Assembly: GCF_003254705.1 (NCBI RefSeq) | Contig: NZ_QFYR01000001.1 | Coordinates: 1-64,000 of the forward strand | Length of the DNA stretch: 64,000 nt | Source: Phenylobacterium deserti | GTDB taxonomy: Bacteria; Pseudomonadota; Alphaproteobacteria; Caulobacterales; Caulobacteraceae | Reading direction: 5' to 3' | In this document: positions 37,640 to 48,062 of the stretch, piece after piece | How positions within the stretch are numbered: position 1 is the first letter of the stretch | How the letters are laid out: each line of letters starts with the position of its first letter | Translations under genes and position numbers: made by a program | The notes under the pieces: generated by a model | What the model saw: the letters and a program-made list of their open reading frames with translations, nothing else | Databases searched by the model: none | Told to the model about the DNA's origin: nothing

Positions 37640-38458
37640 ATGACCGATATCCTCGAGGCCGAATTCCGCACCGGCCAGATCAAGATCCACACGGCCGAAG
37701 ACTTCGAAGGCATGCGCAAGGCCGGCCGGCTGGCGGCCGAGTGCCTGGACATGCTGACCGAGCACGTGGTCCCCGGCGTCGCCACCGAGAAGCTGGACGA
37801 CCTGGCCCGCGAATTCATCCTGGACCACGGGGCGATCCCGGCGTGCCTGGGCTATCGCGGCTACACCAAGACCACCTGCATCAGCGCCAACCACGTGGTC
37901 TGCCACGGCATCCCCAGCGAGCGTCCGCTGCGGGAAGGCGACATCGCCAACATCGACGTCACCGTGATCGTCGACGGCTGGCACGGCGACACCTCGCGGA
38001 TGTACGGCGTGGGCGTGGTCTCCCCGCGGGCCAAGCGGCTGGTGGACATCACCTATGAATCCCTGGAGCGGGGCCTGGCGGCGATCAAGCCGGGCGCGCG
38101 GACGGGCGACATCGGCCACGCCATCCAGTCCTTCGTGGAAGCCCAGCGGGCCTCGGTGGTCCGCGACTTCTGCGGCCACGGCCTGGGCAAGGTCTTCCAT
38201 GACGCCCCGAACATCCTGCACTTCGGCCAGAAGGGCTCGGGCGAGCTGCTGCGGCCCGGCATGTTCTTCACCGTCGAGCCGATGGTGAACCTGGGCAAGC
38301 CGGCGGTGAAGGTGCTGGCGGACGGCTGGACGGCGGTGACCCGCGACAAGTCGCTGTCAGCGCAGTGCGAGCACTCCATCGGCGTGACCGAGGACGGGAT
38401 CGAGATCTTCACGGCCTCGCCCGCCGGCCTGTTCAAGCCGCCGATCCAGAGCGCCTAA
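37640..38458 (+). CDS. map: Methionine aminopeptidase type I
   Basis: A 272-residue pita-bread metalloenzyme that removes the initiator methionine from new proteins. Metal ligands and neighbours are visible: VVCHGIP (His), NIDVTVIVDGWHGDTSRM (two Asp), CGHGLGKVFHDAP (His), FTVEPMV (Glu) and SAQCEHSIGVTEDG (Glu). It is cotranscribed with sfsA. The ATG has GGAG upstream. Its TAA stop shares four bases with the convergent DUF1697 gene. Confidence 0.96.
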   Translation: MTDILEAEFRTGQIKIHTAEDFEGMRKAGRLAAECLDMLTEHVVPGVATEKLDDLAREFILDHGAIPACLGYRGYTKTTCISANHVVCHGIPSERPLREGDIANIDVTVIVDGWHGDTSRMYGVGVVSPRAKRLVDITYESLERGLAAIKPGARTGDIGHAIQSFVEAQRASVVRDFCGHGLGKVFHDAPNILHFGQKGSGELLRPGMFFTVEPMVNLGKPAVKVLADGWTAVTRDKSLSAQCEHSIGVTEDGIEIFTASPAGLFKPPIQSA

Positions 38459-38970
38459 AGGGCGGCGGCGAGCTCCGCGAGCTTGGCCACCGTGTTGGCG
38501 TTGCGGGCCGTGCCGCCGGCGGCGGCGGGGATCTTCAGCTTCGTGCGTCCCATGCCCGCCGCGCCATAGGCGACCCAGATCTCCCGGCCGACGATCTGCA
38601 GCCGCTCGTCGTCGGCTTGGTTGCGGACCTCACCCAGCGCGTCCGGCGGAGGCGGGGCGTCAAGGAAGATGGCTGCAACGGCCGATCCCTTCGCCTCCGG
38701 AAATGGATTCGCCGCGCAGATCTGCGCCATCTCTCCGGCCGTTCGCACCATCACGGGCATGTCGGCCTTGAAGTAGCCGGCCAGCGCGGCTTCCAAGCGT
38801 GACTTCACCTCGGCTTCGGACAGATCGCTGCGGAACAGGGCGTTTCCGCTGGCGATGTAGGTCCGCACCGCCTCGAACCCCGCCGCCTCGCAGAGGGCCT
38901 TGAGGTCGGCCATCGGGAGTTGCGCCGAGCCGACGTTCACGGCGCGCAGCAGCGCCACATAAGCGGTCAT
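38455..38970 (-). CDS. DUF1697 family protein
   Basis: A 171-residue soluble protein of the DUF1697 family. It begins TAYVALLRAVNVGSAQLPMADLKALCEAAGF and contains the conserved TYIASGNALF. The fold is a ferredoxin-like duplication of unknown function. The start at 38970 is fixed by GGAGGAGAAGCG upstream; the longer frame has no support. It converges on map. Confidence 0.9.
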   Translation of the reverse strand: MTAYVALLRAVNVGSAQLPMADLKALCEAAGFEAVRTYIASGNALFRSDLSEAEVKSRLEAALAGYFKADMPVMVRTAGEMAQICAANPFPEAKGSAVAAIFLDAPPPPDALGEVRNQADDERLQIVGREIWVAYGAAGMGRTKLKIPAAAGGTARNANTVAKLAELAAAL

Positions 38971-39064
38971 CGCTTCTCCTCCCTCCAGGCCTGTTACACA
39001 TCCCTCACTTGCCTCGCGCCGCAAAAACGGGCCAGCCTCGAAGCTCGAGTGGGGGAGTGATCTT

Positions 39065-39943
39065 ATGCTTTCGATCAGCGGCCTGACGCACGTCTATGCC
39101 AACGGCACCCGCGCGCTGGACGGGGTGAACCTGGAGATCGGCCGCGGCATGTTCGGCCTGCTGGGCCCGAACGGCGCGGGCAAGTCGACGCTGATGCGCT
39201 CCATCGCCACCCTGCAGACGCCGACCTCGGGCAAGATCCAGTTCGGCGACATCGACGTGATCGCCGAGCCGGAGAAGCTGCGCCGGACGCTGGGCTACCT
39301 GCCGCAGGATTTCGGGGTCTATCCGCGGATCTCCGCCTACGACCTGCTGGACCACATGGCGGTGCTGAAGGGCATCGCCTCGGCCGGCGAGCGCAAGACC
39401 ACCGTCGAGGCCCTGCTGCAGCAGGTGAACCTCTGGGAAGTGCGCAAGAAGGCCGTGGCCGGCTACTCCGGCGGCATGCGCCAGCGGTTCGGCATCGCCC
39501 AGGCGCTGATCGGCCGCCCGTCGCTGATCATCGTGGACGAGCCCACCGCCGGCCTCGACCCGGAGGAGCGCAACCGCTTCCTGAACCTGCTGGCCGAAAT
39601 CGGCGAGAACGTGGTGGTGATCCTGTCCACCCACATCGTGGAGGACGTCGCCGACCTTTGCCGGCGCATGGCCGTGCTGGCCGGCGGCAAGATCCTGGTG
39701 GAAGGCGCGCCGCTGGAACTGATGACCGCGCTGTCGGGGCGCATCTGGCAGAAGACGATCGACCGGCATGAGCTGGAAGCGGAGAAGGCCCGGCGCCAGG
39801 TGATCTCGACCCGCCTGTTCGCCGGCCGGACCATCATCCACGTGCTGTCAGATCAGAACCCGGGCGACGGCTTCACTCCCGTGCAAGGCGGGCTGGAGGA
39901 CGTCTACTTCTCCACCCTCGCCGCCTCGCGGCGCGCGGCCTGA
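39065..39943 (+). CDS. ABC transporter ATPase (partner of permease-peptidase fusion)
   Basis: A 292-residue exporter-type ATPase. Walker A GPNGAGKST spans residues 34-42, the signature is YSGGMRQRFG, Walker B is LIIVDEPTAGLD, and the H-loop is ILSTHIVED. The C-terminal 70 residues are specific to this family. GGGGGAG precedes the ATG. It is followed by the permease-M1 fusion with a 16-base gap, so the two proteins should assemble. Confidence 0.93.
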   Translation: MLSISGLTHVYANGTRALDGVNLEIGRGMFGLLGPNGAGKSTLMRSIATLQTPTSGKIQFGDIDVIAEPEKLRRTLGYLPQDFGVYPRISAYDLLDHMAVLKGIASAGERKTTVEALLQQVNLWEVRKKAVAGYSGGMRQRFGIAQALIGRPSLIIVDEPTAGLDPEERNRFLNLLAEIGENVVVILSTHIVEDVADLCRRMAVLAGGKILVEGAPLELMTALSGRIWQKTIDRHELEAEKARRQVISTRLFAGRTIIHVLSDQNPGDGFTPVQGGLEDVYFSTLAASRRAA

Positions 39944-39959
39944 CGGCGGAGCGCGGCCC

Positions 39960-42900
39960 ATGTTCGGCAAGATCGCGGCTTTCGAGCTGCGCTACCAGAC
40001 TCGCCAGCCGGTGTTCTGGATCAGCAGCCTGATCTTCTTCCTGCTGGTGTTCGGATCGGTGGTCATCGACCAGATCCAGATCGGCTCCGGCGGCAACATC
40101 CACAAGAACTCGCCCCAGGCGATCAGCACCACCCTGCTGGTGATGTCCCTGTTCTTCATGTTCGTCTCGACGGCTTTCGTGGCCAACGTCGTGGTGCGTG
40201 ACGATGAGACGGGCTACGGCCCGATCGTGCGGGCGACCCCGGTCAGCCGGTTCGACTATCTGTTCGGCCGGTTCACCGGCGCGTTCGCCGCGACCTGCCT
40301 GGCGTTCCTGGCCGTGCCGCTGGGCATTCTGGTGGGGTCCTGGGCGCCGTGGGTCGACCCTGAGACGCTTGGCCCGAACCAGCTGTCGCACTACGCCTTT
40401 GCGTACTTCGCCCTGGCCCTGCCGACCCTGCTGATCACCGCCAGCCTGTTCTTCTGCCTTGCCACGGTGACGCGCTCGATGATGGGCGCCTACCTGGGCG
40501 CGGCGGGCTTCCTGGTCGCCTACACGGTGTTCCTGGCGATGATGGGCGCGCCGGAGCGCCGCGATCTGGCCGCCTATCTTGACCCGTTGGGAATGTCCGC
40601 CTTCGCGGGCGCCACCCGCTATTTCACGGCGGCCGAAGCCAACACCCTGGTCCCGCCGTTCAAGGGCGCCCTGCTCTACAATCGCCTGATCTGGACGGCG
40701 GCCGGCCTGGCGCTGCTGGCCCTCACCTACAGGCTGTTCCGCTTCGAAGTGCGTGGCGCCAAGGCGCGCAAGGGCGCCAAGGCCGCGGCGCAGGCTGCAA
40801 GCGTCGAGGCCGCAGCGCCGATCGCCACGCCTGCCGAGCCCCTGCCCCGCCCGCGCTTTGGCCTGGGTTCGGCCTGGGCGCAGCTGACCAAGCGCACCCG
40901 CTTCGAGATGGCGCAGGTGTTCAAGAGCCCGGCCTTCGCCGTGCTGATCATGCTGGGGCTGTTCAACAGCTGCGCGGCGCTGATCCTCGGCGGCGAGCGC
41001 GGCGATGCGGCCATCTACCCGGTGACCCGCTGGAGCATCCAGACCCTGCAGGGCGCCTTCAGCCTGATCCCGGTGATCGTGGCGATCTACTACGCGGGCG
41101 AGCTCGTCTGGCGCGAACGTGACCGCAAGACCCACGAGATCGTCGACGCCACCGCCGTTCCCGACTGGGCGTTCGTGGTCCCCAAGACCCTGGCCTTGGT
41201 GCTGGTGCTGGTCTCGACCCTGCTGATCAGCGTGCTGGCCGCGATCTGCGTGCAGCTGGGGAAGGGCTTCACGGACCTGGAGCTTGGCAGATACCTCGCC
41301 TGGTACGTCGCGCCCATGGCGGTGGACTGGTCCCTGCTGGCGGTGCTCGCCATCTTCCTTCAGGCGCTGTCGCCCCACAAGTTCATCGGCTGGGGCCTGA
41401 TGGTCCTCTACCTGATCGCCGGCATGACGCTGGGCAACATCGGGTTCGACCACAACCTGTACCTCTACGGCGGCGCGCCCCAGGTTCCGCTTTCGGACAT
41501 GAACGGACAGGGCGACTTCGGCCGGGCCGCGGCCTGGTTCCGCGCCTACTGGTCGGCGTTCGCCATCGTGCTGCTGGTGCTGTCCTACGGTCTGTGGCGG
41601 CGGGGGACGGAGACGCGTCTTGCGCCGCGCCTGAAGCGGCTGCCGCGCCGCCTGTTCGGCCCCGCGGGCCTGATCGGCGCCGCCGCCCTCGCGGCGTTCG
41701 TCGGAACTGGCGCCTTCATCTTCCAGAACACCAACGTCTGGAACGACTACCGCAACAGCATCGAAGGCGAGCGCTGGCTCGCGGACTTCGAGAAGAGCTT
41801 CCTGAAGTACGAGACGGTGGCCCAGCCCTCCGTCACGGATGTGAAGCTGAAGCTCGACCTGCACCCGCATGAGCCGCGGCTGGTCACCTGGGGCGTGTAC
41901 GGACTGGTCAACGACACCGGCGCGCCCGTCACCCAGTTGCACGTGCGCCTGGATCGCGACACCCGCGCCCTGCAGCTTGCGGTCGGCGGGGCCCACAAGG
42001 TGCAGACCTTCGACCGCTTCAACTACCGCATTTTCACCTTCGACCGCCCGCTTCAGCCGGGCGAGCGGACCTCGCTGACCTTCCAGACGCAGATGGCGCA
42101 GCGCGGCTTCAAGAACTCGGGCAACACCACCCGGCTGGTGGACAATGGGACCTTCGTCAACAACGGCGAGTTCGCGCCCACCATCGGTATGAGCCGCAGC
42201 GGCCTGCTGCAGGACAGGGCCAAGCGCCGCAAGTACGGCCTGCCGCCCCAGCTGCGGATGGCAAGGCTGGAGGACCGGTCGGCCCAGTCCCGCAACTATG
42301 TGGGCGACGCCGACTGGGTGATGGCGGACATCACCGTCACCACCGACGCCGACCAGACGCCGGTGGCGCCCGGCTACCGGGTTTCGGACACCACCCGTGA
42401 CGGTCGCCGGACCATCCGCTACCGGACCGACGCGCCGGTGTTGCACTTCTTCTCGGTGCAGTCTGCGCGCTACGCCGTGAAGCGGGCCAACCACCAAGGC
42501 GTGGAGCTCGCGGTCTACTACCACCCGAGCCACACCTGGAACGTGGACCGGATGCTCGCCGCCATGGGCCACAGCCTGGACTACTACCAGGCGCAGTTCA
42601 GCCCGTTCCAGTTCCGCCAGCTGCGGGTGCTGGAGTTCCCGGACTACGCCCAGTTCGCCCAGTCGTTCGCCAACACCGTGCCCTGGTCGGAAGGCCTCGG
42701 GTTCATCATGGACCCGCGCGATCCGGACAAGATCGACTTCGTGACCTTCGTCACGGCGCACGAGGTCGCGCACCAATGGTGGGCCCACCAGATCGTCGGC
42801 GCCGACATGCAGGGCTCCACCGCCCTGTCCGAGACCCTGGCCGAGTACTCGGCGATCATGGTCATGGAGAAGACCCTGGGCGAGGCGCAGATCCGCCGGT

Positions 42901-43553
42901 TCCTGAAGCGCGAACTCGACAGCTATCTGCGGGCCCGCGGCGGCGACGTGCTGGAAGAGCAGCCGCTGATGCGCGTCGAGAACCAGCAGTACATCCACTA
43001 CAACAAGGGCGGGCACGTCATGTACCTGCTGCGGGACCGCATGGGCGAGGCGCGGGTCAACGCCGCGCTGCGCCGCGTGCTGGCGCAGTACGAGTTCAAG
43101 GGCGCGCCCTACCCGCGCTCGGTCGACCTCGTAAACGCCCTGCGCGCCGAGGCCTTGCCCGAGCACCAGCAGCTGATCACCGACGTGTTCGAGCGGATCA
43201 CCCTTCACGACCTGAAGACCCGCACCGCGCAGGTGAAGAAGCGGGCCGACGGCCGCTATGACGTCGTCCTGACCGTCGAGGCCAAGAAGATGTACGCCGA
43301 CGGCAATGGCAAGGAGACGGAAGTCCCCATCGCCCCGAACGAACGGTTCGACGTCGGGGTGTTCACCGCCGAGCCGGGCCGCAAGGGCTTCGGGCCGGAG
43401 GACGTGCTGTCGTTCGGCCTGCGGCCGCTGCGCTCCGGGACGCAGACCCTGACGGTGACCGTCGACAAGCCGCCGCGGTTCGCGGGGATTGATCCCTACA
43501 ACAAGCTGATCGACCGCAACTCGGACGACAACGCCATCAAGACCAGCGACTAG
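39960..43553 (+). CDS. ABC permease fused to M1 family aminopeptidase
   Basis: A 1197-residue membrane protein. The N-terminal half has two sets of hydrophobic helices (about residues 15-260 and 320-590), as in ABC-2 type permeases. An M1 peptidase module follows from about residue 600: HEVAHQWW carries the zinc ligands His934 and His938 with catalytic Glu935, and Glu958 in LSETLAEYSA is the third ligand, one residue further than in typical M1 enzymes. The peptidase domain lies beyond the last helix (FGPAGLIGAAALAAFVGTGA, near 575), so it probably faces the periplasm. Substrate unknown. Confidence 0.9.
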   Translation: MFGKIAAFELRYQTRQPVFWISSLIFFLLVFGSVVIDQIQIGSGGNIHKNSPQAISTTLLVMSLFFMFVSTAFVANVVVRDDETGYGPIVRATPVSRFDYLFGRFTGAFAATCLAFLAVPLGILVGSWAPWVDPETLGPNQLSHYAFAYFALALPTLLITASLFFCLATVTRSMMGAYLGAAGFLVAYTVFLAMMGAPERRDLAAYLDPLGMSAFAGATRYFTAAEANTLVPPFKGALLYNRLIWTAAGLALLALTYRLFRFEVRGAKARKGAKAAAQAASVEAAAPIATPAEPLPRPRFGLGSAWAQLTKRTRFEMAQVFKSPAFAVLIMLGLFNSCAALILGGERGDAAIYPVTRWSIQTLQGAFSLIPVIVAIYYAGELVWRERDRKTHEIVDATAVPDWAFVVPKTLALVLVLVSTLLISVLAAICVQLGKGFTDLELGRYLAWYVAPMAVDWSLLAVLAIFLQALSPHKFIGWGLMVLYLIAGMTLGNIGFDHNLYLYGGAPQVPLSDMNGQGDFGRAAAWFRAYWSAFAIVLLVLSYGLWRRGTETRLAPRLKRLPRRLFGPAGLIGAAALAAFVGTGAFIFQNTNVWNDYRNSIEGERWLADFEKSFLKYETVAQPSVTDVKLKLDLHPHEPRLVTWGVYGLVNDTGAPVTQLHVRLDRDTRALQLAVGGAHKVQTFDRFNYRIFTFDRPLQPGERTSLTFQTQMAQRGFKNSGNTTRLVDNGTFVNNGEFAPTIGMSRSGLLQDRAKRRKYGLPPQLRMARLEDRSAQSRNYVGDADWVMADITVTTDADQTPVAPGYRVSDTTRDGRRTIRYRTDAPVLHFFSVQSARYAVKRANHQGVELAVYYHPSHTWNVDRMLAAMGHSLDYYQAQFSPFQFRQLRVLEFPDYAQFAQSFANTVPWSEGLGFIMDPRDPDKIDFVTFVTAHEVAHQWWAHQIVGADMQGSTALSETLAEYSAIMVMEKTLGEAQIRRFLKRELDSYLRARGGDVLEEQPLMRVENQQYIHYNKGGHVMYLLRDRMGEARVNAALRRVLAQYEFKGAPYPRSVDLVNALRAEALPEHQQLITDVFERITLHDLKTRTAQVKKRADGRYDVVLTVEAKKMYADGNGKETEVPIAPNERFDVGVFTAEPGRKGFGPEDVLSFGLRPLRSGTQTLTVTVDKPPRFAGIDPYNKLIDRNSDDNAIKTSD

Positions 43554-45421
43554 ACGGCGATGCTGGCCCGCGGCGGCTCGACAAAGGCCGCGGGCGCGGC
43601 GGGCGGCTGGGCGAAGGCCCGGATCGCTTCGCCGTAGCAGGCTGCCGGGCTGAAGTGGTCAGCGGCGCAGCGGACGGCCCGCTCGCACAGACGCGCGCGG
43701 GCCTCGTCCGAGGCGAGAAGCTCCAGCACATGGTCGGCGAACGGCGCCGGCTCGTCGGCCAGCCGCACGGCCGGACCGGCGATCGCCTCGACGCCTTGCA
43801 GGGTGGTGGTGGTCACCACCATGGCCTTGCCCGCCGCCAAGCCCTCAACGAGCTTGATCTTCAGGCCTGAGCCGGTGAGCAGGGGCGAGATCACCACGCC
43901 CGCCTGGCGGTAAAGCGGATCAAGGCTGTCGACGACGCCCAGCACCTCCACGCCGTCCGGCACGCCGTCCAGCGAGCGCGACACCGAGCCGGCGATCTTG
44001 AGCTTCGCATCGGGACGGGCAGCGCGGACGCGCGGCCACACCTCGTCCATGAACCAGCGAATCCCGATGGTGTTGGGGGCCGTGTTGCTGCCCACGAACA
44101 GCACTTCGTCGGCGCGGCCCGGTTCCGGCGCACCGACCTCGACGGCCATGGGCGCCACGATCACTTGGCGGTCCAGCAGGCGGCGGCTGACCTCCTCGGC
44201 CTCGGTCGCCTGGATGGCCAGCACGGTGTCGGCGCAGGCCAGGAGACGGAACTCCTCGGCTGCGTCCAGGGTGGCGACGCTGTCCTGCGCGCCCACCTTG
44301 GCGAACTGCTGCGGGCGGCTGGAGAACAGGTCGTGCATCAGCACCTGCACCGGCGCTTCCGGGGCCAGCGCATAGGCCGCCATGGGCGCCAGGAAGGCGT
44401 AGTCGCACAGCACGCCCGCCACACCCGGCCCGGCGTTGCGAGCGACGAACAGCATGTCCGACTTGGTGTGCGGGACGGCGACGGAATAGGGCGCGGGCTT
44501 CACCCAGCCCGGCTTCTTCACTTTCAGCTTGCCGAGCACCAGCTCCAGCGCGGTCAGGCCGGCGCTCCAGGCGATCTTCGGGTCCAGAGCGATGATCCAG
44601 TCGCCGAAGCGGACGCTGCCGCGGATGCGGTAGTCGGCGAACACCTTGGTCTCGGGCTTCAGGCGCAGCACCGGCCAACGGCCGAAGATGGTCGGCGCAA
44701 CGCCCAGGAAGCTCGGCTCGTACCCCGCCTCGCGCAGCGCCTTGGCGACGCTGAGCAGATAGGTGGAGCTGCCGGTGTTGGCGCCGGTCACCCGCTGCCG
44801 GGACAGGAACACGACCCGCTTGCCCGCGGACGAGCGTTCGGCGCCGCCGCCCACCCGCTTCAGATAGGTCGGCTCCGCGAAAGTCCGCAGCTTGAGGCGG
44901 GCTTCCACCAGCCGGCGCACCAGGCCGTCGTCCGTTTCGAACACGCCGGCTTCGTAGCCTCCCAGTTCCGCGAGCCGCGTCCGGCGGATCAGGGGCTTGA
45001 GGCCCTTGGCGCCGGCCAGGGGCTCATCGCCTGGGAACAGCAGCGTCGGGCGGCGGCCGTCTTCCGAGAAGATCATCTGGTTGTCGGCGACGAGGTCCGC
45101 GCCTTCGGCGTCGGCGGAAAGCACCAGGCGCTCCAGCCGGTCGCGACGCAGGATGTCGCCTGCGTCCATCACGGCGACCCACTGCCCGCGGGCGCTGCGC
45201 AAGGCGCGCTCGCGCGCCGCCGACAAGGGCGCGCCGGTGACCGTGCGGACCCGCGGGTCTTCGGCGGCGGCCTGCGCGGCCTCCACGCCCGGTCCTTCTT
45301 CGACGATGATGAGCTCCAGCGCCCGAAGGGTTTGGCCCAGCACGGAGCGCACGGAGCCGGCGAGCGGCGCGTCCGCAGCACGGCGGGTCATGATGACCGA
45401 GACGATCGGCGTCTTGTCCAA
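43550..45421 (-). CDS. Two-domain glycosyltransferase (GT2 plus GT4-like)
   Basis: A 623-residue soluble protein. The N-terminal 200 residues are GT-A/GT2-like (PIVSVIMTRRAADAPLAGSV, VAVMDAGDILRRDRL in place of the DxD region, GGYEAGVFETDDGLVRRL). The C-terminal 410 residues resemble a GT-B/GT4 enzyme: VVFLSRQRVTGANTGSSTYL, EVLFVGSNTAPNTIGIRWF, VISPLLTGSGLKIKLVEGLA, GKAMVVTTT. It starts with TTG at 45421, with GGGGGAA upstream. It probably builds a surface polysaccharide or modifies a surface protein. No other polysaccharide gene is adjacent. Confidence 0.85.
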   Translation of the reverse strand: MDKTPIVSVIMTRRAADAPLAGSVRSVLGQTLRALELIIVEEGPGVEAAQAAAEDPRVRTVTGAPLSAARERALRSARGQWVAVMDAGDILRRDRLERLVLSADAEGADLVADNQMIFSEDGRRPTLLFPGDEPLAGAKGLKPLIRRTRLAELGGYEAGVFETDDGLVRRLVEARLKLRTFAEPTYLKRVGGGAERSSAGKRVVFLSRQRVTGANTGSSTYLLSVAKALREAGYEPSFLGVAPTIFGRWPVLRLKPETKVFADYRIRGSVRFGDWIIALDPKIAWSAGLTALELVLGKLKVKKPGWVKPAPYSVAVPHTKSDMLFVARNAGPGVAGVLCDYAFLAPMAAYALAPEAPVQVLMHDLFSSRPQQFAKVGAQDSVATLDAAEEFRLLACADTVLAIQATEAEEVSRRLLDRQVIVAPMAVEVGAPEPGRADEVLFVGSNTAPNTIGIRWFMDEVWPRVRAARPDAKLKIAGSVSRSLDGVPDGVEVLGVVDSLDPLYRQAGVVISPLLTGSGLKIKLVEGLAAGKAMVVTTTTLQGVEAIAGPAVRLADEPAPFADHVLELLASDEARARLCERAVRCAADHFSPAACYGEAIRAFAQPPAAPAAFVEPPRASIAV

Positions 45422-45546
45422 AAGCGTTCCCCCAAGCGGCAGCCGCGCGCACAGGGCCGCAGCGGGCGGCTCTGAGCTTCACCACGGCGCAACGCCCGAA
45501 GCGCGCGGGCCGATCCGCTGCGCTGCAAAAAAGGAACGCTGGAGGC

Positions 45547-47064
45547 TTAGGTCTTGCGGCCGGTGATCTTGTCCGCCCAGGTCACGAAGGTGCGGATGTT
45601 CGGCCCGTCGGTGTGGCCGCCGTCGTGCTGCCGCCAGGCGAGCTCGCCGTCGAGCAGGCCGGTGAGCACCGGCGGCATAGGCGTGTTGCGCCAGTCGTCG
45701 CCGACGCCGAGGTCCTTCGCCCCCAGCAGGCGGTAGACGCGGCCGGCCGCGACGGCGGCCATCCAGCTGCCCCGCTGGTCCAGCCACTTGGCGTCGCCGC
45801 TTTCGGGAATGCCGTAACTGATAAAGCAGGGCCGGGGCGCGACCATGGCGATCAGCTCGTGGCTGTCCACTGGCAGGGTGTCGATGTCGCGGCGGGCGGA
45901 CGCCGGCTCGGCGGCGCCGTAGCGAAGGTAGTTCCCGCAGAACCAGTGGTACTCGCCCGAGCTGGTCAGCGTCTCAACAGCCTCGCCGAAGTTGCGCCGG
46001 TGCAGCGTCGCGCCGCCCTTGCCGGAGGAGCCCACGAGGACGAGGCCGAACCGCTGGTCGAAGGCGGCGGCGACGAGGGCGGCCTTCCCGTAGCGGGAGA
46101 CGCCCTCCACCCCGATGCGCTTGGCGTCCACCTCGGGCCGGGTCTGCAGGTAGTCCAGGGCGCGGCTGGCGCCCCAGCCCCAGGCGCGCAGGGCGCCCCA
46201 GTCGTCCACCTTGCGCGGCTGGCCCTTGTTGGTGAGGCCGATGATCCCACGCGTCAGGCCGTCGCCGCTGTCGGCCTGGATGGTGGCGGTGTCGAGCAGG
46301 GCGAAGCCCCAGCCGCCGCCGGCCACGTCCCAGCTGGGCGGCGGGCCGCCGGCGGGGAACATGGGCGCTTCGCCGAACGGCTGGTAGGCGGGGAGGCCTT
46401 CAAACACCGGCCGAAGGCTCGGGTCCTTGTCGGCGAGCATCGCCTTCATGGCGGCGTTGATGCGGGCGAGCTCGTCGCGGGACGGCTGCCGGGGCGAAGG
46501 CCAGGCGGCGCGCCCGAACATGATCAGCACAGGCACGGGGCCTTTCGCCTGGGCTGGCAGCACCAGGGTCATCTGCATGTTCACGCTGATGGCAGGATAA
46601 GCGGAGTTCTCCACCCGGCCCACAAGCTGGGTCACGTTCACCGGCGTGAAGCCCAGGCGCTCAGGCTCGCTGGCGACCACCTCCCAGGTGACCTTCGGCA
46701 CGTCGGCGGGGATACGGCCGTAGACCTCGCGCTCGAAGTCCTCGGCGATCTGCGGGCGACGCTGCTTCCACCAAGCGTCGGGCGTGGTGACGGGCCGTCC
46801 GTTCTTCAGGCGCAGGACGTCGGGAATGTCGCCCGTCGGTCCGGCGATGCTCTCGTCATAGTTGGCCGGGTTGGGCGCGTCCTCGCGGCCGCTGGGACTT
46901 GGCCGCATGGAGCGGATGCCCAGGCGGTCCATCATGTTCCGCTGGTCCTGCTCGGCGGTGAAGGTGACCGGGGCTGCAGCCTGGCCCAGCGCGCGCGCGC
47001 CGATCGCCAGGCTTCCTACCGCAACGCCGCCCAGCGCTAGCCCGCGCCGCGTCATGCCCGCCAT
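45547..47064 (-). CDS. Exported CE15-like (glucuronyl esterase-type) alpha/beta hydrolase
   Basis: A 505-residue protein. The leader has a twin arginine ([20 protein letters not shown]), consistent with Tat export. The serine nucleophile sits in [10 protein letters not shown], matching the G-x-S-R-x-G-K signature of carbohydrate esterase family 15. [18 protein letters not shown] and the [10 protein letters not shown] histidine site support it. CE15 enzymes cleave ester links between glucuronate of xylan and lignin. I chose ATG 47064 (GGGGATGAG upstream). It is divergent from radC. Substrate is inferred. Confidence 0.82.
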   Translation of the reverse strand: MAGMTRRGLALGGVAVGSLAIGARALGQAAAPVTFTAEQDQRNMMDRLGIRSMRPSPSGREDAPNPANYDESIAGPTGDIPDVLRLKNGRPVTTPDAWWKQRRPQIAEDFEREVYGRIPADVPKVTWEVVASEPERLGFTPVNVTQLVGRVENSAYPAISVNMQMTLVLPAQAKGPVPVLIMFGRAAWPSPRQPSRDELARINAAMKAMLADKDPSLRPVFEGLPAYQPFGEAPMFPAGGPPPSWDVAGGGWGFALLDTATIQADSGDGLTRGIIGLTNKGQPRKVDDWGALRAWGWGASRALDYLQTRPEVDAKRIGVEGVSRYGKAALVAAAFDQRFGLVLVGSSGKGGATLHRRNFGEAVETLTSSGEYHWFCGNYLRYGAAEPASARRDIDTLPVDSHELIAMVAPRPCFISYGIPESGDAKWLDQRGSWMAAVAAGRVYRLLGAKDLGVGDDWRNTPMPPVLTGLLDGELAWRQHDGGHTDGPNIRTFVTWADKITGRKT

Positions 47065-47164
47065 CGTCTCATCCCCATGGTCTGACCGTAGCTTCGGTCT
47101 TGGCCAGATGAGCGCTGCTGTACGCCGGCTTGCCAACCGGGAACATTTGGGGAACTCTGTTCTC

Positions 47165-47920
47165 ATGAACCCTGTCAGCGCCGTTGAAGATGCCTCCGCC
47201 CAGCCCGAGCTGTGGGCCGCCGCAGCGCCCGCGCCGGCCCCGCAGCCGCCGCCGCATTTCGTCGGTCACAGGGAGCGGCTGCGCACCCGGGCCATCGCTG
47301 GCGGGCTGGCGGCGGTGCCGGACTATGAGTTGCTGGAGCTGTTCCTGTTTCGGTCTATTCCGAAGAAGGACGTCAAGCCTTTGGCCAAGCAACTTCTCGC
47401 GCGGTTCGGCAGCCTTGGGGCGGTGCTGGGCGCCACGCCCGAGGAGCTGAAGACGGTCAAGGGCGTCGGCGAGGCCGTGGCGCTGGACCTCAAGCTGATG
47501 CACGAAGCGGCCCTGCGCACCGCGCGGGAGGAGGTGAAGCGACGCACCGTGATCTCCTCGTGGTCGGCGCTGCTGGACTACGTGAAGACGGCGCTGGCGC
47601 ACGAAGCGCGGGAGCAGTTCCGGGTCCTGTTTCTGGACAAGAAGAACCAGCTCATCGCTGACGAGATCATGAACCGCGGCACGGTGGACCACGCGCCTGT
47701 GTACCCGCGCGAGGTGATGCGGCGCGCGCTGGAGCTGTCAGCCAGCGCGGTCATCCTGGTGCACAATCATCCGTCGGGCGACCCTACGCCATCTACGGCC
47801 GACGTGGACATGACCCGGCAGGTGGTGGAAGCCGGGCGGCCGCTGCGGATCACCGTGCACGACCATCTGGTGGTGGGCCGCAACGGCACGGCGAGCTTCC
47901 GCGCGCTCGGCCTGTTCTGA
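47165..47920 (+). CDS. radC: RadC family protein (JAMM/MPN+ domain)
   Basis: A 251-residue protein with a helix-hairpin-helix part ([20 protein letters not shown]) and a C-terminal JAMM metal site ([18 protein letters not shown], then [14 protein letters not shown]). RadC proteins were once linked to repair of DNA damage, but a DNA-repair role is disputed; the JAMM fold suggests a zinc hydrolase. The proline-rich first 35 residues are extra. The ATG at 47165 has a weak ribosome binding site. It stands about 8.7 kb away from map. Confidence 0.92.
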   Translation: MNPVSAVEDASAQPELWAAAAPAPAPQPPPHFVGHRERLRTRAIAGGLAAVPDYELLELFLFRSIPKKDVKPLAKQLLARFGSLGAVLGATPEELKTVKGVGEAVALDLKLMHEAALRTAREEVKRRTVISSWSALLDYVKTALAHEAREQFRVLFLDKKNQLIADEIMNRGTVDHAPVYPREVMRRALELSASAVILVHNHPSGDPTPSTADVDMTRQVVEAGRPLRITVHDHLVVGRNGTASFRALGLF

Positions 47921-48062
47921 ACGAATCGCACGCGGCGCACGGTCGGGAACTCGACAGATCGATGGCGAGTTGGAGGGCTGTGCGCATGCGTGGCCTGCCC
48001 CCGTGCCCGCGCTGGACCGGTCCTTTCAAGGCGAGCCGCCTTGCGAGGGGCCGGCCCCAACG

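Noticed and set aside
39873..43208. A 1111-codon frame opposite the permease-peptidase fusion
   Set aside because: Antisense artefact; the plus strand carries clear ABC and M1 motifs.
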